DNA of 64,000 nt from Microvirga arsenatis (GCF_009910705.1 NZ_JAAAXJ010000011.1:1-64000), one strand, 5' to 3'; positions 18,501 through 26,984 are shown, counted from the first letter of the stretch. The notes: a model not told the origin generated them from the letters alone. A program made the numbers and translations.

Positions 18501-18687
18501 GTTCGCTAGCTCTCCAACGCTGTCTAAGGAAATCCTTAACGCCGTGATGGACGCCCTTTCGGCCCATACAGCTATGAGCAAGCAAGCCCTGGACTCGGAT
18601 CGGGTCAGAGAGGGTCTTAAGGATGTGCTGTTGGGACCAGGACAGCTGTACGAAGCTTTGAGAGAGCGAGCGGCTGAGCAGGTTTAA
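15571..18687 (+). CDS. hsdR: Type I restriction endonuclease (R subunit)
   Basis: A 1038-aa motor-nuclease subunit that translocates unmodified DNA and cuts it. The N-terminal PD-(D/E)xK nuclease is visible as D141 in NSIDLVLFLNG and E155-x-K157 in TAELKTDF. The SF2 translocase has Walker A HSAGSGKT (305-312), DEAH (419-422) and motif III FTATPKGKT; a C-terminal helical domain (about 800-1038) would dock on the methylase. Full length for the family. The start overlaps the preceding gene by 4 bp. It closes an apparently intact type I operon, and should protect the island's host from phage and plasmids. Confidence 0.94.
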   Translation: MNLHKEISFESEICAHLAANGWLHAADDAALYDRARALYPSDLISWVQTTQLKAWDALVKNHGAAAEGVLLDRLRKQLDDRGTLDVLRHGLELLGLRQPLSLAQFKPAMTMNPEIIARYQANRLRVVRQVRYSQHNENSIDLVLFLNGIPVATAELKTDFTQSVADAIDQYRFDRDPKPKGKPAEPLLKFPGGALVHFAVSNSEVHMTTRLVSSKTTFLPFNKGDNGGKGNPPNPNGHRTSYLWEEVWQRESWLEILGRYLVARKDSKKQITSFIFPRYHQLDATRKLVAQVLKEGAGGKFLIQHSAGSGKTNSIAWSAHFLADLHDAADQKLFSTVIVVSDRNVIDTQLQEALFDFQRTTGVVATIKNEGSSKSGQLAQALSEGKKIIVCTIQTFPFALEAVREQAATQGKRFAVIADEAHSSQTGEAAAKLKQVLSPEELAELNEGGEVSTEDILAAQMAARANEKGITYVAFTATPKGKTLQLFGRLPKPNEPVGSDNFPGPFHVYSMRQAIEEGFILDVLKNYTPYRLAFRLANGGHEWDEKEVERDVALKGIMQWVRLHPYNISQKVQIVVEHFRENVAPLLDGKAKAMIVLASRKEAVRWKLAIDKYIRDRNYKLGTLVAFSGEVNDPESGEEPFSESSKVLNPNLKGRDIREAFAGEEYQLLLVANKFQTGFDQPLLCGMYVDRRLAGIQAVQTLSRLNRAYPGKDTTYVLDFVNSSEEILEAFRTYYDTAELQAVTDPNLVYDLRSKLDASGYYDSFEVDRVVEVELDDKAKQGDLIAALEPVADRLLKQFKEAQRRLAAARAKGDDKTAKDAQDTINALILFKSDMGAFQRLYSFLSQIFDYGNTDIEKRLIFFRRLVPLLDFGREREGVDVSKLVLTHHSLKSQGKRDLPVEDGDKPKIAPPTETGSGSVQEKEKARLNEIIAKVNDLFEGDLTEDDKLVYVNNVLKGKLLESEELMVQASNNTKAQFASSPTLSKEILNAVMDALSAHTAMSKQALDSDRVREGLKDVLLGPGQLYEALRERAAEQV

Positions 18688-18732
18688 TAACTTGATTTAA
18701 GACTCCTAAAAATACCTGGACAAACAGACGGA

Positions 18733-18771
18733 GCCCCTCTCGATTGCTGCACTTGAGCGACCGAGAGGGGC
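18733..18771. terminator. Inverted repeat between hsdR and the NTPase gene
   Basis: GCCCCTCTCG (18733-18742) pairs perfectly with CGAGAGGGGC (18762-18771) across a 19-nt loop, between two convergent genes. No clear T-run follows on either strand, so termination is likely but not certain. Confidence 0.45.
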
Positions 18772-18779
18772 AATGGCTA

Positions 18780-20393
18780 TTAGGCTTCCTGCCGTTCCAA
18801 TTGTTTGATTGCCTCTACAAACGAAACCCTTTTGGGAGGTAGGGTAGTGGCTGGAGAAAGCCCTTGCGGTCTCATTGGAAGGGTGGCCTCACCACTGCTG
18901 AAAACGTCCCGAAGAGAGAGCCCACGAATCTTAGCTCCGGGCACCGTCAGTACACTTGGCTGAGACGCTGACTGAACCTCCTGGCTGTCCTCCTGCGAAG
19001 CCTGTGTAAGGCTCTGGCTTTCAGTCTCTGGGTGACGTTCAGAGGAGAACCCCCCCTTGTTTGGCCAGCTCTTCAAAGGCGCTGACATCGCTCTGGCATA
19101 GCCATGCTCTGCCTTGCGTTCGATCATCTCCGCCACACTTGAGCTATCCAGCCACTCCAAGAAGAGACCACGCATACGTGCCGAAGGAATGAAAACGGTG
19201 ATTGGCTTCCAGTCTCTTATCTGGCTTCGCCAAATCCACTGGATCATTTCGGACAGAGCGTAGAGTTCCTCGTTGACGGTGATTCCGCGGTCCTCAAAGT
19301 AACCCTTGATCATCGGATGGTAGAAGACATTGCAGAGGTAGGCGAGAGACTTCTTGTGCCTGAAGTCGTTAGTGGCTTTAGCATTGTTCGGTATCCAGCA
19401 CTCCTTCTTAGAGTACCGTGTGCCTTTGAGTGCCTTCCCTGCCTTCTTGAACGTGGTCCAGGCGTTGTCGTTCGCCGGGGTCCGGGCATGTTTCTTGAAC
19501 CAATTTTCTGTCGCAGCTTTGAGCTTGGCCAAATCCTCAGATTTGCGCTTATCAAACCAGCTTGATGAGAGTGGGTTCTCTCGACCCTTCGGCTGCCCCA
19601 ACTGGTTAGCTGACCCATTATAGACCGTGATCAACTCCTTCAGTTTTTGCTTAGTCTCGGTCTCATCTGAGTTCTCAGCCCAGGAGACAAGCTTTCCATC
19701 AACGAGTGTCTTCATATCAAAATCTACACTCTCAGCTCTGAGATACGCAGACATCGGTGATCCGTGGAACATGTAGGTCAGGACATAGACCTGATCGAAA
19801 CACTTGAGGAACTCGATTGGAAACTCCCAGATCAGAGCCTTCCCCCGGTAGAGGACGAGATTGCCGTTGTCACAAAGATCCCTGATGTTATCGAACTCTC
19901 CTTTGTAGACACCATGCTCACGATGGTTCCACCGTAACCGGTTCGTTCCAGGCTCCAGATAGACCAGACGCTCATTGAAGAGCAGTTCGCGATCGCAGTT
20001 CGACAGGCCGTCAAACATGCTCACGCAGTCCAGCACCTCATCGATGATAAGGGCGTATTTCTGCCTCCTGAGTTTCTCGTAAATCTCTCGGTTTAGCAGC
20101 GAGAACAGAGCATGTGTGGTGCAGATATTGGCTCCCTCGTCCAGCAAGGTGGACAGGTGATGGAGTTTTCTTCCTTCGACTGGTTGAGGGTTCCTGAAGT
20201 TCAAATCGGGACAGGCTTTGGTGATCCGATCAACCTCAGACAGAAGGGGAGCAACATAGAGAAACCGAGATGGCTCATGAGACGGATCAGTAAAGGACTG
20301 ACCTAGAGACTCAGCATGACGCTGGTTCATGTGCTGAATCATGTACGAGGTTTTGCCTGATCCCATGATGGAGTCGATGATAGTAATCGTCAT
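18780..20393 (-). CDS. P-loop NTPase, helicase-like protein of a mobile element
   Basis: A 537-aa protein beginning directly with a P-loop strand (ITIIDSIMGSGKTSYMI; Walker A SIMGSGKT at 8-15) and a Walker B ALIIDEV (114-120). Other SF2-like blocks are RFLYVAPLLSEVDRI (43-57), ICTTHALFSLL (90-100) and a C-terminal WKPITVFIPSARMRGLFLEW that could be motif V/VI-like. Such short-leader P-loop proteins occur in phages and integrative elements as replication helicases or origin-binding proteins. The last 80 residues are Ser/Gln/Pro-rich and probably disordered. A palindrome just upstream and the nearby iteron-like array support a replication role for island 2, but no close family could be named. 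Confidence 0.6.
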   Translation of the reverse strand: MTITIIDSIMGSGKTSYMIQHMNQRHAESLGQSFTDPSHEPSRFLYVAPLLSEVDRITKACPDLNFRNPQPVEGRKLHHLSTLLDEGANICTTHALFSLLNREIYEKLRRQKYALIIDEVLDCVSMFDGLSNCDRELLFNERLVYLEPGTNRLRWNHREHGVYKGEFDNIRDLCDNGNLVLYRGKALIWEFPIEFLKCFDQVYVLTYMFHGSPMSAYLRAESVDFDMKTLVDGKLVSWAENSDETETKQKLKELITVYNGSANQLGQPKGRENPLSSSWFDKRKSEDLAKLKAATENWFKKHARTPANDNAWTTFKKAGKALKGTRYSKKECWIPNNAKATNDFRHKKSLAYLCNVFYHPMIKGYFEDRGITVNEELYALSEMIQWIWRSQIRDWKPITVFIPSARMRGLFLEWLDSSSVAEMIERKAEHGYARAMSAPLKSWPNKGGFSSERHPETESQSLTQASQEDSQEVQSASQPSVLTVPGAKIRGLSLRDVFSSGEATLPMRPQGLSPATTLPPKRVSFVEAIKQLERQEA

Positions 20394-20411
20394 TGGTCAC
20401 CTAATAAGAAG

Positions 20412-20440
20412 ATTAAGCTTCTGTTTGACACAAGCTTAAT
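20412..20440. promoter_or_regulatory. Palindromic operator candidate upstream of the NTPase gene
   Basis: A perfect 9-bp inverted repeat, ATTAAGCTT (20412-20420) and AAGCTTAAT (20432-20440), lies 19 bp before the start codon at 20393 (minus strand), in the region where the promoter is expected. A TTGACA on the plus strand lies within the spacer but has no matching -10 box. Confidence 0.45.
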
Positions 20441-20825
20441 GGAGACCGGCCACTCCGAGTGATCGGTCTGTTGGTTGGTTTGGGTTAGTGGTTGAGAGGG
20501 GTGGTTGAAGAGGGCGTTAAACCTTCTCTTCTACCCTCTTCCTTATAAGAGTGGGCCAAAAAACCCTTGTGGCAACAATGGCTTATTTGCCCTTGGTCCA
20601 AGTTTTGTGGAGGTGAAACTGGACCAGTAACCCACCATGAGACTGAACCTCAATCTGGTGGGGAAGATTGCGTCAGAAGGCTACGATTGACGGAGCCTGG
20701 ACTGATGCAGTCTCTGTGTAATGGTGTACGTTTTGTCCCAAGAGCTTTGGGGGCTTCCGTAGCACCTTCGACGCAAGGTCAGCTTCTCAGTGAAAAGCGT
20801 CCGTTGGTCTCTCGGCGAGCCTCTG

Positions 20826-20985
20826 CTTATGGGAGGTGTTTTTGACCGACTGGGCGCTCTGCTAATGGGAGTGGTTTTTATTCGACCAAGCGCTCTTCTA
20901 ATGGGGCCCTTTTTTGGGGTCTTTCGGTCTTTCTAATGGGCAACGTTTTTGGTCCTCCACTATTTGCTAATGGGGAGGGTTTTTA
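20826..20985 (+). repeat. Iteron-like array, five copies at 34-36 bp spacing
   Basis: The core CTAATGGG, followed 4-5 bp later by a run of at least five T, recurs at 20826 (as CTTATGGG), 20862, 20898, 20933 and 20967. Spacings are 36, 36, 35 and 34 bp. The bases before the first three cores are also similar (GCTCTTCTAATGGG type). A degenerate TAATGG-n6-TTTT at 20719 lies exactly 108 bp (three periods) upstream. The rest of the 20394-21140 gap has no credible gene; it has one more inverted repeat (GAAGAGGG 20507-20514 / CCCTCTTC 20534-20541). The structure resembles plasmid or satellite replication iterons. Confidence 0.75.
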
Positions 20986-21140
20986 AACTGGGTCGAAGTG
21001 GGGCTCCTGAGTTCCGCCTAAAGCTCAGGATCGCATCTACAGGGCTCAGAACGGGCTCCGCTTGATAAAGCTACTTCCACTTACAGAGCACCATATGTGC
21101 AAAATGGCTGTGCTGTTGTGGGTAATCGGAGTGAATTGGG

Positions 21141-21872
21141 GTGAGAGAACTGGATCAGATACCGACTGAGGTATTGTTGGCCCTTGAGCCTGAAGAACTC
21201 GGCGCGAAAATCTTATTCAATCTCCGGTCGCGCTTTGGGCACAACATGTTTCACTCGAACAATCTCGCAAGTGAGTTGCCTACAGAGTATCAGGCACCAG
21301 AGGTACAACTCGCAATCTCTGAGGCATGGGCTTGGCTGACTGCACAGGGCTTTGTTGTTCCGGAGCCTGGAACGAACGGTCAACGTGGTTGGTCACGACT
21401 GAGCCGACGTGCAAAGAAATTTGAGGATGAGGCAGCGGTTCAAAGCTACGGCGTCGCAACGCAAGTGGCGAAAGCGAATCTGCACCCGGCTATCTCAAAG
21501 AAAGTGTGGATGGCTTTTATTCGGGGAGAGTTGGATGTGGCTGTGTTCCAAGCCATGAAGGCTGTTGAGGTTGCTGTGCGCGAGGCTTCCGGGCTTTCAG
21601 GGAAGCAGGTCGGTGTAGCCCTTATGAGAGAGGCATTTCATCCAGAGCGTGGTCCGCTGACGGATGATAGCGTGGAGTTCGCGGAGCGAGAAGCGAGGAT
21701 GAGTTTGTTTGCTGGAGCAATCGGGTCTTACAAGAACCCTCACTCACATAGGAACGTGCCGCTAGACGATCCCAACGAAGCTTTCGATATAATCATGCTC
21801 GCCAACCATCTCCTAAGGATTGTGGAATACCGCCGGAAATTGTCAGCAACGATGAAGGACAGCTCAGAGTAG
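21141..21872 (+). CDS. TIGR02391 family (HEPN-like) protein
   Basis: A 243-aa protein matching the TIGR02391 (Ymh) family common in plasmids and genomic islands. The C-terminal core FAGAIGSYKNPHSHRNVPLD, then AFDIIMLANHLLRIVE, is the signature; the NPHSHR segment is the R-x-x-x-x-H-like site of HEPN ribonuclease relatives. The N-terminal part has a winged-helix-like AWAWLTAQGFVV and LSRRAKKF. The GTG at 21141 is chosen: GGAG lies 9 bp upstream. It reads away from the iteron array, with its own promoter. HEPN proteins are often abortive-infection toxins; a defence role here is inference. Confidence 0.72.
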   Translation: MRELDQIPTEVLLALEPEELGAKILFNLRSRFGHNMFHSNNLASELPTEYQAPEVQLAISEAWAWLTAQGFVVPEPGTNGQRGWSRLSRRAKKFEDEAAVQSYGVATQVAKANLHPAISKKVWMAFIRGELDVAVFQAMKAVEVAVREASGLSGKQVGVALMREAFHPERGPLTDDSVEFAEREARMSLFAGAIGSYKNPHSHRNVPLDDPNEAFDIIMLANHLLRIVEYRRKLSATMKDSSE

Positions 21873-21982
21873 GCTAATGAGGAGGGTAAACCGCTGATCC
21901 TCACCCTAGCAACATCGGAACCTTTACCCCAGCTATCCTTTGAATAGAGTCTAACGCTCGACGCTAATGTCCTGGTGTCGAG

Positions 21983-22630
21983 TTACAGCTTCATCCCATT
22001 CTGGATGCAGCGCTGGAGTATCGCGAAAGCCTCTCGCGTCCCTTTAATGAAAAAATCAGCAAGTGTTTTCCCGTCTTCCGCGTTCAGTACCTCAAGGTGA
22101 TTTGCATCGAAAAGTCGGCTAATAACTTGCGTGTTGATTGCGGTGCTTTTCCTCCATCTCTCCACAAAGGCTTCAAGGTCTGTTCTGGAGGACGGATTTG
22201 AGAACCATTCTACGTCATGTTTATAGTACGGCGTTAGAAAGATATTCTCCGACGTGACTTCTTTCTCGAAGGTAAGTTCATAGGACTTACCATCTGCCTT
22301 TAGGATGAGACGATTGCCATAGCCGTTGTTAAGCTTGGACCAAGAGTATTTCCCGAAGATGGCATCTAAGTATCCTCGCCTCTTCCTTAGGGTGAGATGC
22401 ATAAATGGTTCTTCATTCACCAGTTCCGCACTGATGATCAGTCCATAATCATCTTTCCAGTTTTCCATTTTGCAGGAGGCTGGATTCTCAATCCTTCCTG
22501 CGCCGTACATGGCATAGGGGATGCTGCTGGCTATGTTGTTGCGAACAGTCCAATCATTGATTTTGTATGTGTCCGCAAATGCTGTGCCTGAGATGATAGT
22601 GAACAGTGCTGAGAGGATGATCGAACGCAT
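21983..22630 (-). CDS. Secreted protein of unknown function
   Basis: A 215-aa protein starting MRSIILSALFTIISGTAFAD, a clean signal peptide with AFA-D cleavage; an upstream in-frame ATG (22687) would bury this signal and is rejected. The mature part is a mixed alpha/beta protein with two Cys; it has LTLRKRRGYLDAIFGKYSWS and a C-terminal helix EAFAILQRCIQNGMKL. The C-terminal segment resembles the IRxC-type ends of small periplasmic island-borne proteins, but no family is recognised. It is the last gene before the integrase of island 2 and has its own unit. Confidence 0.6.
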   Translation of the reverse strand: MRSIILSALFTIISGTAFADTYKINDWTVRNNIASSIPYAMYGAGRIENPASCKMENWKDDYGLIISAELVNEEPFMHLTLRKRRGYLDAIFGKYSWSKLNNGYGNRLILKADGKSYELTFEKEVTSENIFLTPYYKHDVEWFSNPSSRTDLEAFVERWRKSTAINTQVISRLFDANHLEVLNAEDGKTLADFFIKGTREAFAILQRCIQNGMKL

Positions 22631-22812
22631 GACGACGAGATAGGACCCGATTGCGAAGAATGGGTTGATGGACGAATATTCCCACATGGTGGCGTTAGAT
22701 CCGTTACGAGGTTTGTCCCGGTGTTTCGATTTTCCCCGCGACAGATGGGATGGAATGGCTTGGATTAGTCTGAGAGACTGAGTTCCAATCCCTCAGACGT
22801 TGCTTCTCGTTC

Positions 22813-23805
22813 TTAGATTACAGCTCTGGCCAGCTTCTCGGCGACCTTCTCTGGCCTCAAGTGGGTATAGCGGCTCAACATCCGTGGATCGCGGTGACCG
22901 CTAATCAGAGCCACCTCAGGGACGGTCAGCCCATATTCAAAGAACCGGGACACAGCCTCATGGCGAAGGTCATGCAGCCGCAAGTCCTCTAGGCCAGCCC
23001 TCTTCCTCAGCCTTCCCCATGCAAGGCGCACCGCATTGGGCGTGAGAGGGAAGACCCGCTCATCCTTCCTATTCAATGAAGCTAGTATCTCTACCGCTTT
23101 GGGCGTGAGCGGTATTGTCCGAGGATGACCGTTCTTGGTTTTGAGGATGCGGATGGTAGAAGCACTCAGATCCACATCCTTCCATCGGATTGACAGAAGC
23201 TCACCCCGGCGCATCCCTGTCTCAATAGCGAGCGCAATCAATGGGCGGAGGTATGAGGCCGAGGGTGTTGTCATGGCTTTAAGCAACTCCTCGCCTTCGT
23301 CCTCCTGTAATCGGCGATCACGTGCCTTAGAGTCGGGCGGCAGCTTGATGCTTTTCAATGGATTGTCTCTGAGCGGGATACTCCATTCGCCCTTGGCAAT
23401 CTCAAAACAGTGCCGAAGGATGACAAACTCCCGCCTGACGGTTGCGCCCTTCACAACCGAAAGCCGCTCGTCACGGTAGGCAGTGAAGTGGGCTGATGTG
23501 AGCTTGGCCAAAGATACTTGGGCGAGGTTATGCCGAAGGAAAGCCCTAAGGACGGCAGCTTCATTCTTGGCGCTGCGTTTGCGTGGCACAACCTCATCAA
23601 GATAGCGGCGAATAAGATCACCCACCGTGGATTGGGTTAGCACGCTCGCCTTAGGGACAAGATCGCCTCGATCAGCCTGTAGTTCGATTTGCCGTGCCCA
23701 GGCTTGGGCGTCTGCCTTGTGAAGGAAGGAGCGGCTTAGGGGAGGACTGCCCTTGCGCCTGACTTGAACCTGCCATTTGGTGCCGCGTTTGCGGATCGTT
23801 GCCAT
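22813..23805 (-). CDS. Tyrosine integrase of island 2
   Basis: A 330-aa XerC/D-like phage integrase. The N-terminal arm-binding beta domain is MATIRKRGTKWQVQVRRKG, the core-binding domain spans about 58-150, and the catalytic residues are R199 (TGMRRGEL), K222/K224, H278-x-x-R281 (HDLRHEA), H304 (SGHRDPRML) and Y313 (SRYTH). Complete and probably active. It starts 105 bp from the 3' end of the tRNA-Thr at 23910 and reads away from it. It is not similar to the island 1 integrase beyond the catalytic motifs, so the two islands probably arrived separately yet chose the same tRNA. Confidence 0.92.
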   Translation of the reverse strand: MATIRKRGTKWQVQVRRKGSPPLSRSFLHKADAQAWARQIELQADRGDLVPKASVLTQSTVGDLIRRYLDEVVPRKRSAKNEAAVLRAFLRHNLAQVSLAKLTSAHFTAYRDERLSVVKGATVRREFVILRHCFEIAKGEWSIPLRDNPLKSIKLPPDSKARDRRLQEDEGEELLKAMTTPSASYLRPLIALAIETGMRRGELLSIRWKDVDLSASTIRILKTKNGHPRTIPLTPKAVEILASLNRKDERVFPLTPNAVRLAWGRLRKRAGLEDLRLHDLRHEAVSRFFEYGLTVPEVALISGHRDPRMLSRYTHLRPEKVAEKLARAVI

Positions 23806-23909
23806 CGCTCGTGACCTTTGCTGTGACCAAATCGTGACAGCAGTGGTCTGAGGAGGTTTTCAGGAGGTTCGGCATATTAGCTAAGACATTGAAGTCAAAG
23901 CTAAATCGA

Positions 23910-23984
<75 letters not shown>

Positions 23985-24048
23985 GTGCCAACGGGGAGGG
24001 CCGCTTACTGCCACAGGGCAGCCCTCCATGCAAGCTCGAAAATGATCT

Positions 24049-25275
24049 TTATTCGGCGGCCTGAACTTTCGGCTCCAGGGGGAGCCGGAGCGCGGTCCAG
24101 ACCTCCACCAGGGCGGCGGCCAGGGCGTCGATATGGGCGTTCGAGTGGAACGGGCCGGGGGTGATGCGCAGGCGCTCCGTGCCGCGGGGCACGGTGGGGT
24201 AGTTGATCGGCTGGATGTAGATGCCGTGCTTCTCCAAGAGCCGGTCCGAGGCCGCCTTGCAAGCTTCCGCATCGCCCACCATCACCGGAACGATGTGGGT
24301 AGGCGTGTCGAGGACCGGCAGGCCGGCCGAGGTCAGGACGGCCTTGGTTCGAGCCACCTGGCGTTGCTGCTGCTGGCGCTCGGTGGAGGAGGCCTTGAGG
24401 TGCCGGATCGAGGCGGTGGCGGCCGCCGCGACCGCCGGTGGCAGGGCGGTGGTGAAGATGAAGCCCGGCGCATAGCTACGGATGGAGTCCATCACGGCCT
24501 TCGTGCCGGTGAGATAGCCACCCATCACCCCGAAGGCCTTGGCCAGAGTGCCCTCGATCACGTCGATCCGGTGCATGGCGCCCTCGCGCTCGGCGATGCC
24601 GGCGCCGCGGGGACCGTACATGCCCACCGCATGGACCTCGTCGATATAGGTCATGGCGCCGTAGCGCTCGGCAAGGTCGCAGATGGCGTGGATCGGCGCG
24701 ATGTCGCCGTCCATGGAATAGACGCTCTCGAACACGATCAGCTTGGGCCGGTCGCCGGCGGCCCGGAGCAGCTCCTCCAGGTGCTCGAGGTCGTTGTGGC
24801 GGAAGATCGCCTTCTCGCAGCCCGACTGGCGGACGCCCTCGATCATGGAGTTGTGGTTGAGGGCGTCCGAGAGGATCAGGCAGTTCGGGATCAGCTTGGC
24901 AAGGGTCGAGATGCCGGTCTGATTCGAGACGTATCCGGAGGTGAAGACGAGCGCCGCCTCCTTCCCGTGCAGGTCGGCGAGCTCCGCCTCCAGGGCCACG
25001 ATGGGGTTGCTGTTGCCCGAGATGTTGCGGGTGCCCCCGGCGCCGGTGCCGAGGCGCCAGGCGGTCTCCACCATGGCGCGGGTCACGTCCCGGTTCTGGC
25101 CCATGCCGAGATAATCGTTCGAGCACCAGACGGTGATGGGGCGCGGGCCTTCCGGGGAGTGCCAAATCGCCTGGGGATAACGGCCGGCCAGCCGCTCGAT
25201 ATCGGCGAAGACGCGGTAGCGGCGCTCCGCCTGGAGGCGGTCGAGGGCAGACGTGAAGAAGCTCTGATAATCCAT
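24049..25275 (-). CDS. hemA: 5-aminolevulinate synthase
   Basis: PLP enzyme of 408 aa that condenses glycine and succinyl-CoA to 5-aminolevulinate, the first step of heme synthesis in alphaproteobacteria. Family landmarks: [10 protein letters not shown] (50-59), the Gly-rich [12 protein letters not shown] (76-87), H142 in LNHNSMI, the [11 protein letters not shown] strand (211-221) and the PLP lysine K246 in EGTLAKAFG. The start MDYQSFF matches the family; ATG ATG occurs in tandem and the second is chosen, with GGTGAG just upstream. An FNR/FixK-type box lies about 60 bp upstream, fitting oxygen control of heme synthesis. It ends 64 bp from tRNA-Thr. Confidence 0.96.
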   Translation of the reverse strand: MDYQSFFTSALDRLQAERRYRVFADIERLAGRYPQAIWHSPEGPRPITVWCSNDYLGMGQNRDVTRAMVETAWRLGTGAGGTRNISGNSNPIVALEAELADLHGKEAALVFTSGYVSNQTGISTLAKLIPNCLILSDALNHNSMIEGVRQSGCEKAIFRHNDLEHLEELLRAAGDRPKLIVFESVYSMDGDIAPIHAICDLAERYGAMTYIDEVHAVGMYGPRGAGIAEREGAMHRIDVIEGTLAKAFGVMGGYLTGTKAVMDSIRSYAPGFIFTTALPPAVAAAATASIRHLKASSTERQQQQRQVARTKAVLTSAGLPVLDTPTHIVPVMVGDAEACKAASDRLLEKHGIYIQPINYPTVPRGTERLRITPGPFHSNAHIDALAAALVEVWTALRLPLEPKVQAAE

Positions 25276-25335
25276 CATCTCACCGGGTGGGCAATGCAAT
25301 GCCCGGGGATAGTGAACCCATTATGCCAGATCACA

Positions 25336-25349
25336 TTGATCCGGGTCAA
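25336..25349. promoter_or_regulatory. FnrL/FixK-type box upstream of hemA
   Basis: TTGATCCGGGTCAA matches the TTGAT-N4-ATCAA consensus in 9 of 10 fixed positions. It lies 61-74 bp from the hemA start codon and 80 bp before the small gene at 25429, so it could serve either. FNR/FixK control of hemA is known in several alphaproteobacteria. Confidence 0.65.
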
Positions 25350-25428
25350 AGTCCGGGCTGTCATATTGCGGTTGAGAGCCGCCTGCGAAGCCTTTATTGA
25401 AGGAAGGCGACGATGGGTCGCGTGAACC

Positions 25429-25596
25429 ATGGCTGACGTGAAATCGCAGGACAAGGCCGACCGGCTCAAGGCGGCCCTGAAGGAGAACCTGAAGCGGCGC
25501 AAGGCCCAGGCACGGGGACGGCAGGCTTTGAAGCCGTCGGGAACCGAAAGCGGGAGCTTGAGCGTTTCGGCAGAGCGCGACAAGGCGTCCGACTAG
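25429..25596 (+). CDS. Small basic hypothetical protein upstream of murA
   Basis: A 55-aa, Lys/Arg-rich protein (MADVKSQDKADRLKAALKEN, then LKRRKAQARGRQ). Residues 5-35 should form one amphipathic helix; the tail is Ser-rich. It is below 60 codons. It lies 62 bp before murA on the same strand and may share the transcript. Small basic proteins in this position are common in Rhizobiales, from general knowledge. The ribosome-binding site is weak, so the call is moderate. No function can be given. Confidence 0.55.
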   Translation: MADVKSQDKADRLKAALKENLKRRKAQARGRQALKPSGTESGSLSVSAERDKASD

Positions 25597-25658
25597 CCTG
25601 AAGAGCCGGACGCGCGCATAGCGCATGGTTCAGACAGACAAGCAGCAAGGGAATTTCG

Positions 25659-26948
25659 ATGGATCGCATTCGCATCCGGGGCGGGGCGCCTCTCAACGGT
25701 CTGATTCCGATCTCGGGCGCCAAGAATGCGGCCCTGCCTCTGATGATCGCGAGCCTCCTGACGGAGGAGACGCTGGAGCTTGGCAACGTGCCGCGGCTCG
25801 CCGACATCTCCTCCCTCCTGCGGATCATGAGCAATTTCGGGGTGGATCACTCCATCGCCGGCCGCCGACCGGGCCAGACCACCGAGACCGGGCAGACGAT
25901 CCGCCTCACGGCCAAGAACGTCATCGATACCACGGCCCCCTATGAGCTGGTCTCGACCATGCGGGCGAGCTTCTGGGTCATCGCTCCCCTGGTCGCCCGC
26001 TTCGGCCACGCCCGGGTCTCGATGCCGGGGGGCTGCGCCATCGGCACCCGGCCGGTGGACCTGCTCATCATGGCCCTCGCCAAGCTCGGCGCCGCCATCG
26101 AGATCGAGGCCGGCTATGTGGTCGCGACAGCACCCAAGGGCCTGCGGGGCGCCGAGATCGACTTCCCAAAGGTGACGGTGGGCGGCACCCACGTGGCTCT
26201 CATGGCGGCGACCCTTGCCGAAGGAACCACCGTGATCCGCAACGCCGCCCGGGAGCCCGAGGTGGTGGATCTGGCCCAATGCCTCGTCAAGATGGGCGCC
26301 AGGATCCAGGGCGCCGGCACCTCCGAGATCGTGGTCGAGGGCGTCTCCCGCCTCCACGGCACCTCCCATGACGTGATGCCCGACCGCATCGAGACCGGCA
26401 CCTACGCCATGGCGGTGGCCATGACCGGGGGCGACCTCGTGCTCGACAACACGAAGCCCGAATATCTCCAGGCCGCTCTCGACGTGCTGGGCCAGGCGGG
26501 AGCCGAGGTGACCTCAACCATTGGGGGCATCCGCATCCGCCGCAACGGCAACGGCATCCAGCCGGTGGACATCACCACGGATCCCTTCCCGGGCTTCCCC
26601 ACCGATCTTCAGGCCCAGTTCATGGCCCTCATGACCCGGGCGAGCGGCACCTCCCGGATCCGCGAGACGATCTTCGAAAACCGCTTCATGCACGTGCAGG
26701 AGCTCGCCCGCCTCGGCGCCCGGATCCGCCTCGACGGCGACAGCGCCTATGTGGAGGGGGTCCCGACCCTGAAGGGGGCTCCCGTCATGGCCACGGATCT
26801 GCGGGCCTCCGTGTCCCTGGTCATCGCGGGCCTCGTTGCCGAAGGCGAGACCACCATCAACCGGGTCTATCACCTGGACCGCGGATTCGAGGCGCTCGAG
26901 GCCAAGCTCGCCCGGTGCGGCGCCCAGATCGAGCGCGTGAGGGGCTAG
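25659..26948 (+). CDS. murA: UDP-N-acetylglucosamine 1-carboxyvinyltransferase
   Basis: A 429-aa enzyme that transfers enolpyruvate from PEP to UDP-GlcNAc, the first committed step of peptidoglycan synthesis in the cytoplasm. K22 and N23 in [11 protein letters not shown] bind substrate; the active-site C126 lies in [13 protein letters not shown], so the protein should be fosfomycin-sensitive. Length is normal. It is followed by a strong terminator and then by the DUF2948-hisD-UPF0262 cluster, an order often seen in Rhizobiales. Confidence 0.97.
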   Translation: MDRIRIRGGAPLNGLIPISGAKNAALPLMIASLLTEETLELGNVPRLADISSLLRIMSNFGVDHSIAGRRPGQTTETGQTIRLTAKNVIDTTAPYELVSTMRASFWVIAPLVARFGHARVSMPGGCAIGTRPVDLLIMALAKLGAAIEIEAGYVVATAPKGLRGAEIDFPKVTVGGTHVALMAATLAEGTTVIRNAAREPEVVDLAQCLVKMGARIQGAGTSEIVVEGVSRLHGTSHDVMPDRIETGTYAMAVAMTGGDLVLDNTKPEYLQAALDVLGQAGAEVTSTIGGIRIRRNGNGIQPVDITTDPFPGFPTDLQAQFMALMTRASGTSRIRETIFENRFMHVQELARLGARIRLDGDSAYVEGVPTLKGAPVMATDLRASVSLVIAGLVAEGETTINRVYHLDRGFEALEAKLARCGAQIERVRG

Positions 26949-26957
26949 AAGGGTTCG

Positions 26958-26984
26958 GGGCCGGCTCACCGCCGGCCCTTTTCT
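26958..26984 (+). terminator. Rho-independent terminator after murA
   Basis: GGGCCGGC (26958-26965) pairs with GCCGGCCC (26971-26978) across a 5-nt loop and is followed by TTTTCTTG. Confidence 0.85.

Noticed and set aside
20567..20845. 92-codon plus-strand frame before the iteron array
   Set aside because: No ribosome-binding site, Cys/Arg-rich random composition, and it runs into the first iteron.
20826..20985. Repeat array considered as a CRISPR
   Set aside because: The conserved unit is only about 14 bp with T-runs, spacing varies from 34 to 36, and there are no cas genes; iterons fit better.
24133..25425. 430-codon plus-strand open frame opposite hemA
   Set aside because: It mirrors the whole hemA gene, is Gly/Ala/Val/His-rich as expected of antisense high-GC frames, and has no motif. 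hemA has every family landmark.
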